A DNA stretch of 64,000 nt from Paraflavisolibacter caeni (GTDB lineage Bacteria > Bacteroidota > Bacteroidia > Chitinophagales > Chitinophagaceae), in NCBI RefSeq assembly GCF_025628885.1, contig NZ_JAOTIF010000018.1:84903-148902 (forward strand), in the 5' to 3' direction. This document shows positions 17,841 to 26,557 of the stretch, in pieces (within the stretch, counting starts at the first letter, position 1; the number at the start of each line of letters is the position of its first letter). A model generated the notes under the pieces. That model worked only from the letters and a program-made list of their open reading frames with translations. It was not told where the DNA came from and made no database searches. The translations under genes were made by a program, and so were the position numbers.

Positions 17841-20800
17841 ATGGCAGAAAACACAACAGTATTAGACGATAAACTTCACTGGTACAAGGATGCAGTTATC
17901 TATGAGTTGCATATCAAAGCGTTTTGTGACGGCAATGGAGACGGCATAGGTGATTTTACAGGCCTGCTTCAGAAGTTGGACTACTTGCAGGAACTGGGTA
18001 TTACGGCAGTATGGGTATTACCTTTTTACCCTTCGCCCTTAAGAGATGATGGTTATGACATTGCCGATTATTACTCCATCAATCCATCTTATGGGAATAT
18101 TGCTGACTTCAAGAAGTTTCTGAGTGAAGCGCATAACCGCAACCTGAAAGTGATTACCGAGTTGGTGATCAATCACACATCTGATCAGCATCCCTGGTTT
18201 CAAAGAGCCAGAACAGCGCCCAAGTATTCTCCTGAAAGGGATTACTATGTGTGGACGGACAACCCAAACCAATACAAAGATGTGCGCATCATCTTCCAGG
18301 ACTTTGAAACTTCGAACTGGACCTGGGACCCGGTAGCACAACAGTATTACTGGCATAGATTCTTCCATCATCAACCCGACCTCAACTATGATAATCCCAT
18401 GGTGCAGGAAGAGGTCTTTAAAATCATTGACTACTGGTGCGCAATGGGCGTTGACGGCTTCAGGCTTGATGCTGTGCCTTACCTTTTTGAACGGGAAGGT
18501 ACCAATGGAGAAAACCTGCCGGAAACCCATGCTTTCCTGAAAAAGTTAAGAGCGCACATGGATCAACATTTTCCCGGAACAGCCTTCCTTGCAGAGGCTA
18601 ATATGTGGCCAGAAGATTCAGCTTCCTACTTTGGTGATGGTGATGAATGCCACATGAACTATCACTTCCCCGTAATGCCACGGATGTTTATGGCCTTGCA
18701 AAGAGAGGATCGCTATCCAATTACCGATATTTTTGACCAGACACCTGCCATCCCGGAAACCTGTCAATGGGCCATGTTCTTAAGAAACCATGATGAGCTG
18801 ACGTTGGAAATGGTAACAGACGAAGAGCGGGATTATATGTACAAGGTATATGCAAAGGACCCCAAGGCAAGGATCAACCTGGGTATCCGACACCGGCTGG
18901 CCCCACTGATGGAAAACAGCCGCAGGAAAATAGAACTCATGAACTCTCTTCTATTTTCTTTACCCGGTACCCCGGTCATCTATTACGGCGATGAGATAGG
19001 AATGGGGGACAATTTCTACCTTGGCGACCGTAATGGGGTTCGTACGCCCATGCAATGGTCTCCTGACCGGAATGCAGGTTTTTCTGCCACCAACCCTCAA
19101 AAGTTGTACCTCCCTGTAATACTTGACCCGGCCTATCATTATGAATCAGTAAATGTGGAAACCCAGCGTCAGAATACGTCCTCCCTATTCTGGTTCATGA
19201 AACGCATCATCAATATGCGTAAAAAGTATAAGGCGCTTAGCAGGGGAGATATGAAATTTATCAATGTTGAAAATCCAAAAGTATTGGCTTTCACCCGTAC
19301 TTATGGAAAAGAAACATTGTTGATCATCTCCAACCTTTCAAAATATTCACAACCAGCAGAATTAGACATCAAAGAATTTAAAGGCTATATACCTGTTGAG
19401 GTGATCAGTAAAAACAAATTTCCCATTATCAAGGAAGAAAGTCCTTATTTCTTTACACTGGGCCCTCATTCCTTCCTTTGGTTTGAACTGGAAAAAGTTT
19501 ATAGCGATGCAGAACACGAAGAAGCACTGGTTTCCCTGAAGATTGATCAATGGGAAGACCTTTTGAAAAATAGCATGGTGGCAGAACTGGAGGAAAACAT
19601 TCTTCCGGATTACCTACGAAAAGTAAAATGGTTCAAAGGCATCCCGGCTAATATACGGAGTACTCGCATTGCCTATTCAGCCGCTGTGCCCCTGGGCCAA
19701 CATAATGCCTTTATCTTACTGGTAGAGGTATCATTTGAAAGTGGTTTACCAGAAGCTTACCAAATTCCTGTAACATTTGTAAAAGAACCAGCTTCAAAAA
19801 GTATAGCGGAAAGTTATCCATTGGCCATTCTGTCGCAAATAAAAGTAGGCGAAGAAGAAGGCTTGCTTTGCGATGCATTATACACCACTGAATTTCAGCA
19901 GGTACTCTTTACCAGGATGGCCGAAGCTCAGAATATAAAGTTTGAGAGAAGTGAGATAAAATTTTACGGCAGGGAGGCTATGAAAAAATTAATAGAAGAC
20001 GCACCAGAAGTACCATCAAAAATTCATAATTCGGAAATTACCCATACTGCCATAACTTATGGTAACTGTTTTATCTTACAGATGTACAGGAAAATAGACA
20101 GGGGCCTCAACCCGGATGCAGAAATCACCCGTTATCTTACCGAAGTAGCCAAATTCAAACATATTCCACCGTTTGTAGGTGCCATTGAATGGTCGGCTTA
20201 TAGAGATCCCTCCAGGGACTTTGTTGTTCTGGGCATGATGCAGGAGTTGATCGAAAACCATGGCGATGGATATAGTTTTATGCTGGAACGCATCAACAAC
20301 TATATAGAAAGGATATTAGCAAGAGATAGATCCACCCTTGCTTTCCAAAAAAAGGGAAGTCTTACTGATCCGATTAGCTTCGATCAAATTCCGGAAGACC
20401 GGAAAGAATTTATTGGCGGGACAGCTGCAGATCAGGCTCGGTGGATCGGCGAGAGGACTGGAGAATTGCACCTTGCACTAACCTCACACACTGGTTTGAA
20501 AGAATTTGCACCTGAAGAATTCTCCCTCCACTACCAACGTTCTCTTTTTGCTTCCATGCAATCGCTGGTGCGTGAAACCTATCAAAGCCTCAGCAGGAAC
20601 CTTAAGCGGCTCCCTGAACATATAAAAGGAGAAGCAGAGGAAATATTCGCCAGGCGGGATGATGTACTCAACAAACTAAAAAGGATTTACGCCAGGAAGT
20701 TGGATGTAGTTAAGATTCGCATTCATGACAACTACCATTTAAGAAAGATATTGCTTTCAGGAAGGGATCTATCGATCAATGACTTTGGCGGAAATCCTAC

Positions 20801-21164
20801 GCGTGCTTACAGCGAAAGAAGACTGAAGCGCTCTCCGCTCCGCGACGTTGCTTCCATGTACTTTTCGTTCCATTATGTGGCTTATGAAGGCTTCTTAAAA
20901 AACACCCATATCCAGAAGGATGATGTTCAACAGATACTTCCCTTTGCAGGTTTATGGGCACACTACATGGGCGGGTTCTTTGTTAAGGCTTACCTGCAAA
21001 CAGTTCAGGACAGCACATTTATTCCAAAAGAGAAAGAAGACCTGGAAATGTTGTTGCAGACTTATTTACTGGAAAAATCTTTACTTGAGTTAAACTACAA
21101 TATCAATAACAACCCGGATAAGATCATTGCACCCATACGGATTATCAAATCAATATTGGGATAG
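17841..21164 (+). CDS. treS: trehalose synthase (GH13) fused to a maltokinase-like domain
   Basis: 1107 residues, cytoplasmic. Residues 1-550 are GH13 trehalose synthase / maltose alpha-glucosyltransferase, which interconverts maltose and trehalose. All catalytic residues are there: nucleophile Asp210 (GFRLDAV), acid/base Glu252 (LAEAN) and Asp318 (RNHDE). Residues about 570-1107 correspond to the maltokinase (Mak) domain that often follows TreS and makes maltose-1-phosphate for GlgE. Here the kinase loop reads IHDNYHLRK (961-969) instead of the usual HGDYHLGQ, so the catalytic Asp is Asn964 and the metal-binding Gln is Lys969; the following DFEGEP reads DFGGNP. The RRLKRSPLRDVA segment is intact. 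The kinase is probably inactive, which is an inference. No glgE or glgB lies nearby. It is monocistronic and ends in a 28-bp inverted repeat shared with the convergent gene. Confidence 0.93.
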   Translation: MAENTTVLDDKLHWYKDAVIYELHIKAFCDGNGDGIGDFTGLLQKLDYLQELGITAVWVLPFYPSPLRDDGYDIADYYSINPSYGNIADFKKFLSEAHNRNLKVITELVINHTSDQHPWFQRARTAPKYSPERDYYVWTDNPNQYKDVRIIFQDFETSNWTWDPVAQQYYWHRFFHHQPDLNYDNPMVQEEVFKIIDYWCAMGVDGFRLDAVPYLFEREGTNGENLPETHAFLKKLRAHMDQHFPGTAFLAEANMWPEDSASYFGDGDECHMNYHFPVMPRMFMALQREDRYPITDIFDQTPAIPETCQWAMFLRNHDELTLEMVTDEERDYMYKVYAKDPKARINLGIRHRLAPLMENSRRKIELMNSLLFSLPGTPVIYYGDEIGMGDNFYLGDRNGVRTPMQWSPDRNAGFSATNPQKLYLPVILDPAYHYESVNVETQRQNTSSLFWFMKRIINMRKKYKALSRGDMKFINVENPKVLAFTRTYGKETLLIISNLSKYSQPAELDIKEFKGYIPVEVISKNKFPIIKEESPYFFTLGPHSFLWFELEKVYSDAEHEEALVSLKIDQWEDLLKNSMVAELEENILPDYLRKVKWFKGIPANIRSTRIAYSAAVPLGQHNAFILLVEVSFESGLPEAYQIPVTFVKEPASKSIAESYPLAILSQIKVGEEEGLLCDALYTTEFQQVLFTRMAEAQNIKFERSEIKFYGREAMKKLIEDAPEVPSKIHNSEITHTAITYGNCFILQMYRKIDRGLNPDAEITRYLTEVAKFKHIPPFVGAIEWSAYRDPSRDFVVLGMMQELIENHGDGYSFMLERINNYIERILARDRSTLAFQKKGSLTDPISFDQIPEDRKEFIGGTAADQARWIGERTGELHLALTSHTGLKEFAPEEFSLHYQRSLFASMQSLVRETYQSLSRNLKRLPEHIKGEAEEIFARRDDVLNKLKRIYARKLDVVKIRIHDNYHLRKILLSGRDLSINDFGGNPTRAYSERRLKRSPLRDVASMYFSFHYVAYEGFLKNTHIQKDDVQQILPFAGLWAHYMGGFFVKAYLQTVQDSTFIPKEKEDLEMLLQTYLLEKSLLELNYNINNNPDKIIAPIRIIKSILG

Positions 21165-21169
21165 CGAGG

Positions 21170-21230
21170 AATGAATAATGAGTGAGCAGTAATGAGTGAG
21201 TTACTCATTACTGCTCACTCATTATTCATT
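21170..21230. terminator. 28-bp perfect inverted repeat between convergent genes
   Basis: The arms 21170-21197 and 21203-21230 are perfect inverse copies with a five-base loop. The right arm includes the last bases of the convergent CE12 gene. It lies just past treS, so it can end transcription from both sides, though T runs are weak. The arms are built from the AATGAATAATGAGTGAG motif family found at other junctions in this window. Confidence 0.75.
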
Positions 21231-22011
21231 ATTTCATATACTTCTTCAAGTCTAATCCATTTATCTTTTTTAACTGCTCAACTACAATTGCGACATTCAT
21301 CTTAGCACCTGCTTCACCAGTGTGCGTATGGTCGCCATGAAACAAAGGAGCTACTTTTTCGCTGCCCATTTTATCATACTCATCAGCAATGAGGTTGTTC
21401 AGATCAATAAAGTAAGCGCCTTCTGATTGAGCCACTTCCTGGGCCCATTTGCCATAGTCACCAGATGCTCTTTTCACTTTACTTCCCTCCCATTGGTTCC
21501 TTGGAATCAAAGAACAAACAATGGGAGTGGCCCCTTTGGATTTCGCATCATTGATATACTTACGCATGTACCAACCGTAACTATATACCACTTCCTGCTT
21601 TTTTGTAATAGGATTGTAAATCTCTTTCGACTCTGTGTCAATACCTTTAATAGTACCGCGGGCGCGGGCTGTATCATCCAGCGGGCCAGAATCGTTGTGT
21701 CCAAATTGCATGATTACATAATCTCCCTTTTTAAGGTTGGCCATGATCTTATCCCAACGTCCTTCCGTAATGAATGTGCGGCTGCTGCGGCCACCCATAG
21801 CAAGGTTTTGCACACTGATCCTTGTAGTATCGAAGTATTGGGCCATAAAGCTGCCCCAACCCCATTGTCCATTGCTACCTGTGCCAGCTCCGTTGCGAAC
21901 TGTTGAATCGCCAATGATATACAGTGTTGGCTTTGGCTTTAACATCAAGACCGTGAAAGAGGTCAGAGCTATAAAAGCTATTACTAATAAGGGTTTGACA
22001 AACTTGCTCAT
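21229..22011 (-). CDS. rhamnogalacturonan acetylesterase (CE12)
   Basis: 260 residues, SGNH hydrolase of carbohydrate esterase family 12, which removes acetyl groups from galacturonic acid in rhamnogalacturonan I. Catalytic Ser36 is in IIGDSTV, the oxyanion Asn106 in FGHNDSG, and Asp227/His230 in GDHTHTGEAG. The N-terminus has one hydrophobic segment (7-25) without a clear cleavage site, so it may be a membrane-anchored rather than soluble periplasmic enzyme. Its ATG overlaps the stop of the preceding PL11 gene (ATGA), which indicates translational coupling: deacetylation and lysis of the same backbone. Confidence 0.92.
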   Translation of the reverse strand: MSKFVKPLLVIAFIALTSFTVLMLKPKPTLYIIGDSTVRNGAGTGSNGQWGWGSFMAQYFDTTRISVQNLAMGGRSSRTFITEGRWDKIMANLKKGDYVIMQFGHNDSGPLDDTARARGTIKGIDTESKEIYNPITKKQEVVYSYGWYMRKYINDAKSKGATPIVCSLIPRNQWEGSKVKRASGDYGKWAQEVAQSEGAYFIDLNNLIADEYDKMGSEKVAPLFHGDHTHTGEAGAKMNVAIVVEQLKKINGLDLKKYMK

Positions 22012-23957
22012 TTAGTTGTTGCTGTTTTTGTTAGTGATTTATTTGACTGATTAAAGCTGATATTGGGTTTAGGTGCTTTCTTCATGCCTGCCCCTAAATA
22101 AAACCCGGTATGCGGCGGCTGGTTGTAGGAAACATTCTGCCAGGCAATACTTAAGCGGTACTGAGGGTCGTGCATCAATGTGTAAAACTTATGGGTGGAA
22201 GGAATGGTGGTTGTGTAGATGCGCAGCTCTTTATTGTCCTTCGTCCTCCAGATCACCTCTTCGCGCCAGTCACCGAACAAGTCAGCAGACAGGCAGGGTG
22301 TGGCTTTAGTACCATTATTGGATGCACATTCCTCAGCCGTGAGCAAACGGTTGGTGGTTTGTGAATTCCAATTCCATTTATCAATATGATTGCCATCAAG
22401 CAACTCTCTTGTCAGGTCGTCATCCCACCAGATCACGAAGTTGGTAGAAGAAGGTGTTTGCGCTGAAATAGTTCTACCCTTTGCATCACGCAATCCTCCT
22501 GGTCCACCCCAGTTTTCAAAACCTTCATGTGTAGGATCTATATCAGCTGCAACACCGCGGCCCACATCCACACCGGGGGCTAAGGAGAACAATATTTTAC
22601 CGGTCCTGGCATCAAACTGCGCTACGCCAGGTGTATGTAAAGCTTCTGTCTTTTCTTCCGTTTCATGAATCCCAAACACTTCCAAACCGGGATGAGCAGG
22701 ATCCAAATCGCTCACATGAATAGCATCTCCATGACGCAATCCTGTTGTGTACAAACCTTTGCCATCATCATCAACAGTCATCGCACCAATACAGATTTCG
22801 TCTTTGCCGTCTTCATCCATATCAGCAACTGTGAGGTTGTGATTGCCCATGCCAGAATAAGGATTGTTAGCGTCTTTCGAATCAAACACCCAACGCTGGG
22901 TCAGTTGACCATTCCGCCAGTCCCAGGCTGCTAACACAGAACGTCCATACCAACCACGCACCATTACAGCACTGGGCAATTTGCCATCCAGGTAAGCCAC
23001 ACAGGCAGTAAAGCGATCTGAACGGCTGGCTGAATTGTCATTGCCGCCATTGCCACCTATGCCTCCCCAACCATCCAGTGGATAGCGGGTAGGAACATAT
23101 TCTGCAGAAGCCATGGCTTCACCGGTCATGCCATTGAATACAGTCAGGTATTCGAGACCATTGGCAACCTTACCATACATGGCTCCTTTGGAATCACCAT
23201 AAGTGCGCCAGTCTTTAGAAGAATCACCAACCATCTTTCCTGTACCATCGATTGTTCCATCAGCCGTCTTGCAGATCATCTCCGCTTTGCCATCACCATC
23301 AAAATCATAGACTAAGAACTGTGTGTAGGCAGCCCCTGAACGCACGTTCTTTCCAAGGTTGATACGCCACAGCAATGTGCCATTCATTTTGTAAGCATCA
23401 ATGATCTGCGGACCAGTAAAACCTGTCTGTGGCGGATTCCTGCTATTAGAGGGATCCCACTTTACAATGATCTCGTATTCTCCATCACCATCCAGGTCAC
23501 CAACCGACGCATCATTGGCAGTGTAGGTGTATTTGCTGCCCGTTACTTCACCTGCCGGAGGTGGTTGAATGGGAACAGACAAATATTGTTGCGCAGGAGC
23601 ATTGGCCTTTACGATGAAAGCATTACTCTTAGCTTGTTCCTTGTTTTTTACTATGGGTTTTACAAAGTAGCTATTTTCCAGAGAGAGGTTGGCACTACTG
23701 TCGATGAAGTTTGTATTGTTAGTAATTGGCTTATTATTCAGCTTTACTGTATTACCATTGGCCGATCGGTAAAGGTCAAACGCAGTTTCTCCTGGTTCTG
23801 ATGCCAGCAAGCGCCAGCCAACATAAACTTTACCATTGTCTTGCCTGACAGCTATGAGTCCACGGCTCAAGTTCTCCATGAGACGCTGCGCTTGAACACT
23901 GTTTGTATTCAAAAGCACAAACGCGAGGAATGGAAATGATAGCTTACATAATTTCAT
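22008..23957 (-). CDS. rhamnogalacturonan lyase (PL11), copy 1
   Basis: 649 residues with a signal peptide (ending VQAQR). The whole mature protein matches polysaccharide lyase family 11 (YesW/YesX), which cleaves the alpha-1,4 bond between rhamnose and galacturonic acid by beta-elimination. The opening MENLSRGLIAVRQ and the Ca-binding-like repeats GDLDGDGEYEI, YDFDGDGKAEM and ADMDEDGKDEI of the eight-bladed propeller are clear; the C-terminus has the QYRLSIAWQNVSYNQPPHTGF signature. It is paralogous to the second PL11 gene two positions upstream. It starts 14 bases after an endonuclease V gene and overlaps the CE12 gene by four bases. Confidence 0.95.
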   Translation of the reverse strand: MKLCKLSFPFLAFVLLNTNSVQAQRLMENLSRGLIAVRQDNGKVYVGWRLLASEPGETAFDLYRSANGNTVKLNNKPITNNTNFIDSSANLSLENSYFVKPIVKNKEQAKSNAFIVKANAPAQQYLSVPIQPPPAGEVTGSKYTYTANDASVGDLDGDGEYEIIVKWDPSNSRNPPQTGFTGPQIIDAYKMNGTLLWRINLGKNVRSGAAYTQFLVYDFDGDGKAEMICKTADGTIDGTGKMVGDSSKDWRTYGDSKGAMYGKVANGLEYLTVFNGMTGEAMASAEYVPTRYPLDGWGGIGGNGGNDNSASRSDRFTACVAYLDGKLPSAVMVRGWYGRSVLAAWDWRNGQLTQRWVFDSKDANNPYSGMGNHNLTVADMDEDGKDEICIGAMTVDDDGKGLYTTGLRHGDAIHVSDLDPAHPGLEVFGIHETEEKTEALHTPGVAQFDARTGKILFSLAPGVDVGRGVAADIDPTHEGFENWGGPGGLRDAKGRTISAQTPSSTNFVIWWDDDLTRELLDGNHIDKWNWNSQTTNRLLTAEECASNNGTKATPCLSADLFGDWREEVIWRTKDNKELRIYTTTIPSTHKFYTLMHDPQYRLSIAWQNVSYNQPPHTGFYLGAGMKKAPKPNISFNQSNKSLTKTATTK

Positions 23958-23971
23958 TTGAAATTCTTTAT

Positions 23972-24472
23972 TTACTCTCTTGTTTTTCTGTCAACGTATT
24001 TCAATAAATCGGGTATCCTGCTTGCTCCATGCATTGATTGTATACAGTTTGCCGCTTCATCCACATCCATACCCATTGCTGTCACATATAATGGTCGTTC
24101 ACTCTTCCCGCGGTATACCTCTCTTACATATTTTGAAACTCCTTTGAAACTTCTTTTTGCTACACCGATCACAGGGATCCTCTTCTCCAGCACTTCAAAT
24201 AAATGCCCTCCTAATCCATAGGTACCCTCATCATCTAAAACCGTATAGCCGTCAATCACAATCACATCTTTGTTTTGAAGACTCAGCTTCTCGAACAGTT
24301 TTATTATGCAGGGTAGTTCTCTCTTATAAAACGCGCCGGGTGTATATGCCTCAACGCCATCCACCATTGCTATATAAGTTTGCAGTGGTTCAGCATCGCT
24401 CCAACTGGCAAACTCTATCCCTACAGCTTTGGCTCTATGATCAAGATAGTATACATCAACGGCGATCTTCAT
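23972..24472 (-). CDS. nfi: endonuclease V family protein
   Basis: About 166 residues from ATG at 24472 (MKIAVDVYY). It matches endonuclease V, which nicks DNA (or RNA) one base 3' of deoxyinosine. Metal-binding residues are visible: Asp of AVDVYY, Tyr and Glu of YTPGAFYKRE, and Asp of VIDGYTVLDDEG, with the GLGGHL and IPVIGVAKRSF segments following. It is about 50 residues shorter than the E. coli enzyme and the DNA-wedge motif is modified. It has no signal peptide, unlike its neighbours. It lies between two PL11 lyase genes with 46 and 14 base gaps, so it is probably transcribed within the pectin unit. Confidence 0.85.
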   Translation of the reverse strand: MKIAVDVYYLDHRAKAVGIEFASWSDAEPLQTYIAMVDGVEAYTPGAFYKRELPCIIKLFEKLSLQNKDVIVIDGYTVLDDEGTYGLGGHLFEVLEKRIPVIGVAKRSFKGVSKYVREVYRGKSERPLYVTAMGMDVDEAANCIQSMHGASRIPDLLKYVDRKTRE

Positions 24473-24512
24473 GGTCAATAGTGAATGGTCAATAGTGAAT
24501 GGTGAATGGTGA
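24473..24512. repeat. 14-bp tandem duplication of the GTGAATGG motif family
   Basis: GGTCAATAGTGAAT occurs twice in direct tandem (24473-24486, 24487-24500), followed by GGTGAATGGTGAA. It fills the gap between the endonuclease V gene and the upstream PL11 gene. It belongs with the hairpins at 17025, 21170 and 26498. Confidence 0.6.
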
Positions 24513-24518
24513 AATTCA

Positions 24519-26444
24519 TCACTTATTACTTCCCTTCATGATAGCCACACCATTGTTTTGCTTTGGCTGAATCAATACAATGTTGGGTTTTGGTGGCTTA
24601 TTCATGCCTTCTCCCATAAAGAAGCTAGTATGCGGCGGTTGGTTGTATGCAACGTTTTGCCAGGCAATACTCAAGCGGTATTGAGGGTTGTGCATGAGCG
24701 TATAGAAGCGGTGCTGTGTTGGAATTGAAGTAGTGAAAATGCGCAGCTCTTTAGCATCAGCTGTGCGGTAAATCACTTCTTCCCTCCAGTCGCCTAAAAT
24801 ATCTGCAGATAAAACAGGATTTGATTTTGTACCGTTGTTGTGCAAACAATTGTACTGGCGTGCCTGCAGCAGGTTTTGTGTTTTGCTGTTCACATAATCC
24901 CATTTGTCAATCGTAGTTCCATTCAGTATTTCACTGAGCACATCACCATCCCAGAAAATGCCCATATTACACGCAGGAGTCTTATCTGCAATCTTGTTCC
25001 CTTTTGCGTCAAACATACCAGTAATACCGGCACCAGCAACCCAGCATTCATAGCCGGGGTAACGAGGGTCGATATCCAGAGCCAAACCCCTGCCCGGGCC
25101 TTCGCCATCTTCACCAGCCTTTACGGATGCTTTCTTCCAGATGATTTCACCAGTCCTGGCATCACGAAAAGAAGCACCTGCATCATCAAAACGTTCTTGT
25201 ATATCAAAGACCTCCATGCCGGGGCGTTGTGGGTCCAGGTCGGAGACGTGCAATGCATCACCATGGCCAAGCCCAGTTGAATACAGCCCTTTGCCATTAT
25301 CGTCGATGGCCATGGCGCCAAATATGATCTCGTCTTTACCATCACCATCTACATCTGTAACCGTCAGGTTATGATTGCCCTGCCCGCGGTAAGCGCGATT
25401 CTTACCCGAGCTGTCATCACTATCAAATGTCCAGAGGTGGGATAATTTACCATTGCGGAAGTTCCAGGCAGCCAGTACTGAACGGGTGTAATACCCTCTT
25501 GTCATTACGAGGCTAGGTGTTTTGCCATCGAGGTAAGCGATCGCTGCCAGAAAGCGGTCCACGCGGTTGCCATAGCCATCACCCCAAACTTCTTTGAGTT
25601 GCTCTGTTGATGGGTTCAATTCTGAAGGGTGGCGAGGAGGGATAAAGCTTGTTGTAGATAAAGCAGCCCCGGTCAGGCCATCAAATACAGTAAGATATTC
25701 AGGACCTGCTAAAATATAACCACGCTCGTTGCGCCAGTCTTTAGTGGAATCGCCTATTACATTACCTTTTCCATCTATAGTGCCATCTGCAGTTTTCATG
25801 GCTACTTCTGCCCTGCCGTCACCGTCCAGGTCATACACCATGAACTGGGTGTAGTGAGCGCCTTCGCGAATGTTTTTGCCAAGGTTGATGGTCCAGAGTA
25901 AAGTACCATCCAGTTTATAGGCCTGGAAAATGGGAGCATCCGTGATACCCGCCTGGCTATTGTCGCGGCCCTTACCGGCCTGGTGCAATACGATCTCATA
26001 TTCACCATCGCCATCCAGATCGCCAACCGAACCATCATTGGGGGCATAGCCTGCAGGTGTTTGCAATGGTATAGAGAAATATGGCTGGTTGCCTTCCTTT
26101 AAAGCAAAAGGTTTGCTGGCAGTGCCTTCTTTTCCTTTTACAACTGTCTTTACAAAGTAGGCATATTGATGCGAAGTATCGGCAGTAAGATCTCTAAAAC
26201 TCGTAGTAGTGCGTATGGATTGTTTGTTCAGTTTCTCTGCCTTTCCATTGCTTGAAGCCCTATATACATTGAAGGCAAGATCCTCTGGTTCAGTACCCAG
26301 TTGACGCCAGCTGACAAATACTTTTCCTTCACTATCGCGGACAGCAACCACGCCGCGGTCAAGGTTTTCCATTTGGCGCTGGGAAAATACGGTTAATGAG
26401 GTGAGGGTCAAAAAAGAGAGGCTGAGTAGAATTGATTTTTTCAT
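24519..26444 (-). CDS. rhamnogalacturonan lyase (PL11), copy 2
   Basis: About 641 residues from MKKSILLSLS, which gives a normal signal peptide (the longer frame adds four residues). It is a second PL11 family lyase with the same propeller repeats (GDLDGDGEYEI, YDLDGDGRAEV, TDVDGDGKDEI) and the same C-terminal QYRLSIAWQNVAYNQPPHTSF. It differs from copy 1 in a longer GPGRGLALDIDPRYPG region and several loops, so the two may divide endo and exo or acetylated and free substrate between them; that division is an inference. It is followed by the endonuclease V gene and preceded by a GH28 gene, 113 bases away across a hairpin. Confidence 0.95.
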   Translation of the reverse strand: MKKSILLSLSFLTLTSLTVFSQRQMENLDRGVVAVRDSEGKVFVSWRQLGTEPEDLAFNVYRASSNGKAEKLNKQSIRTTTSFRDLTADTSHQYAYFVKTVVKGKEGTASKPFALKEGNQPYFSIPLQTPAGYAPNDGSVGDLDGDGEYEIVLHQAGKGRDNSQAGITDAPIFQAYKLDGTLLWTINLGKNIREGAHYTQFMVYDLDGDGRAEVAMKTADGTIDGKGNVIGDSTKDWRNERGYILAGPEYLTVFDGLTGAALSTTSFIPPRHPSELNPSTEQLKEVWGDGYGNRVDRFLAAIAYLDGKTPSLVMTRGYYTRSVLAAWNFRNGKLSHLWTFDSDDSSGKNRAYRGQGNHNLTVTDVDGDGKDEIIFGAMAIDDNGKGLYSTGLGHGDALHVSDLDPQRPGMEVFDIQERFDDAGASFRDARTGEIIWKKASVKAGEDGEGPGRGLALDIDPRYPGYECWVAGAGITGMFDAKGNKIADKTPACNMGIFWDGDVLSEILNGTTIDKWDYVNSKTQNLLQARQYNCLHNNGTKSNPVLSADILGDWREEVIYRTADAKELRIFTTSIPTQHRFYTLMHNPQYRLSIAWQNVAYNQPPHTSFFMGEGMNKPPKPNIVLIQPKQNNGVAIMKGSNK

Positions 26445-26497
26445 GATGATAAACAAATCGATTTAAAAATGATTTCGATTAGAGGAAAGATCTGTGA

Positions 26498-26540
26498 TGA
26501 ATGATGAGTAAACAGAATAAATACGAGCACTCATCATTCA
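26498..26540 (-). repeat. inverted repeat between GH28 and PL11 genes
   Basis: A perfect 12-bp stem (TGAATGATGAGT at 26498-26509 with its complement at 26529-26540), 19-base loop. It has no T run, so it may be an RNA-stabilising hairpin rather than a terminator. Confidence 0.6.
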
Positions 26541-26557
26541 TTACTGATCATTCATTT

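Noticed and set aside
21170..21230. Remnant of an insertion sequence with terminal inverted repeats
   Set aside because: The arms are only five bases apart, no transposase or target duplication is present, and the words fit the local hairpin family.
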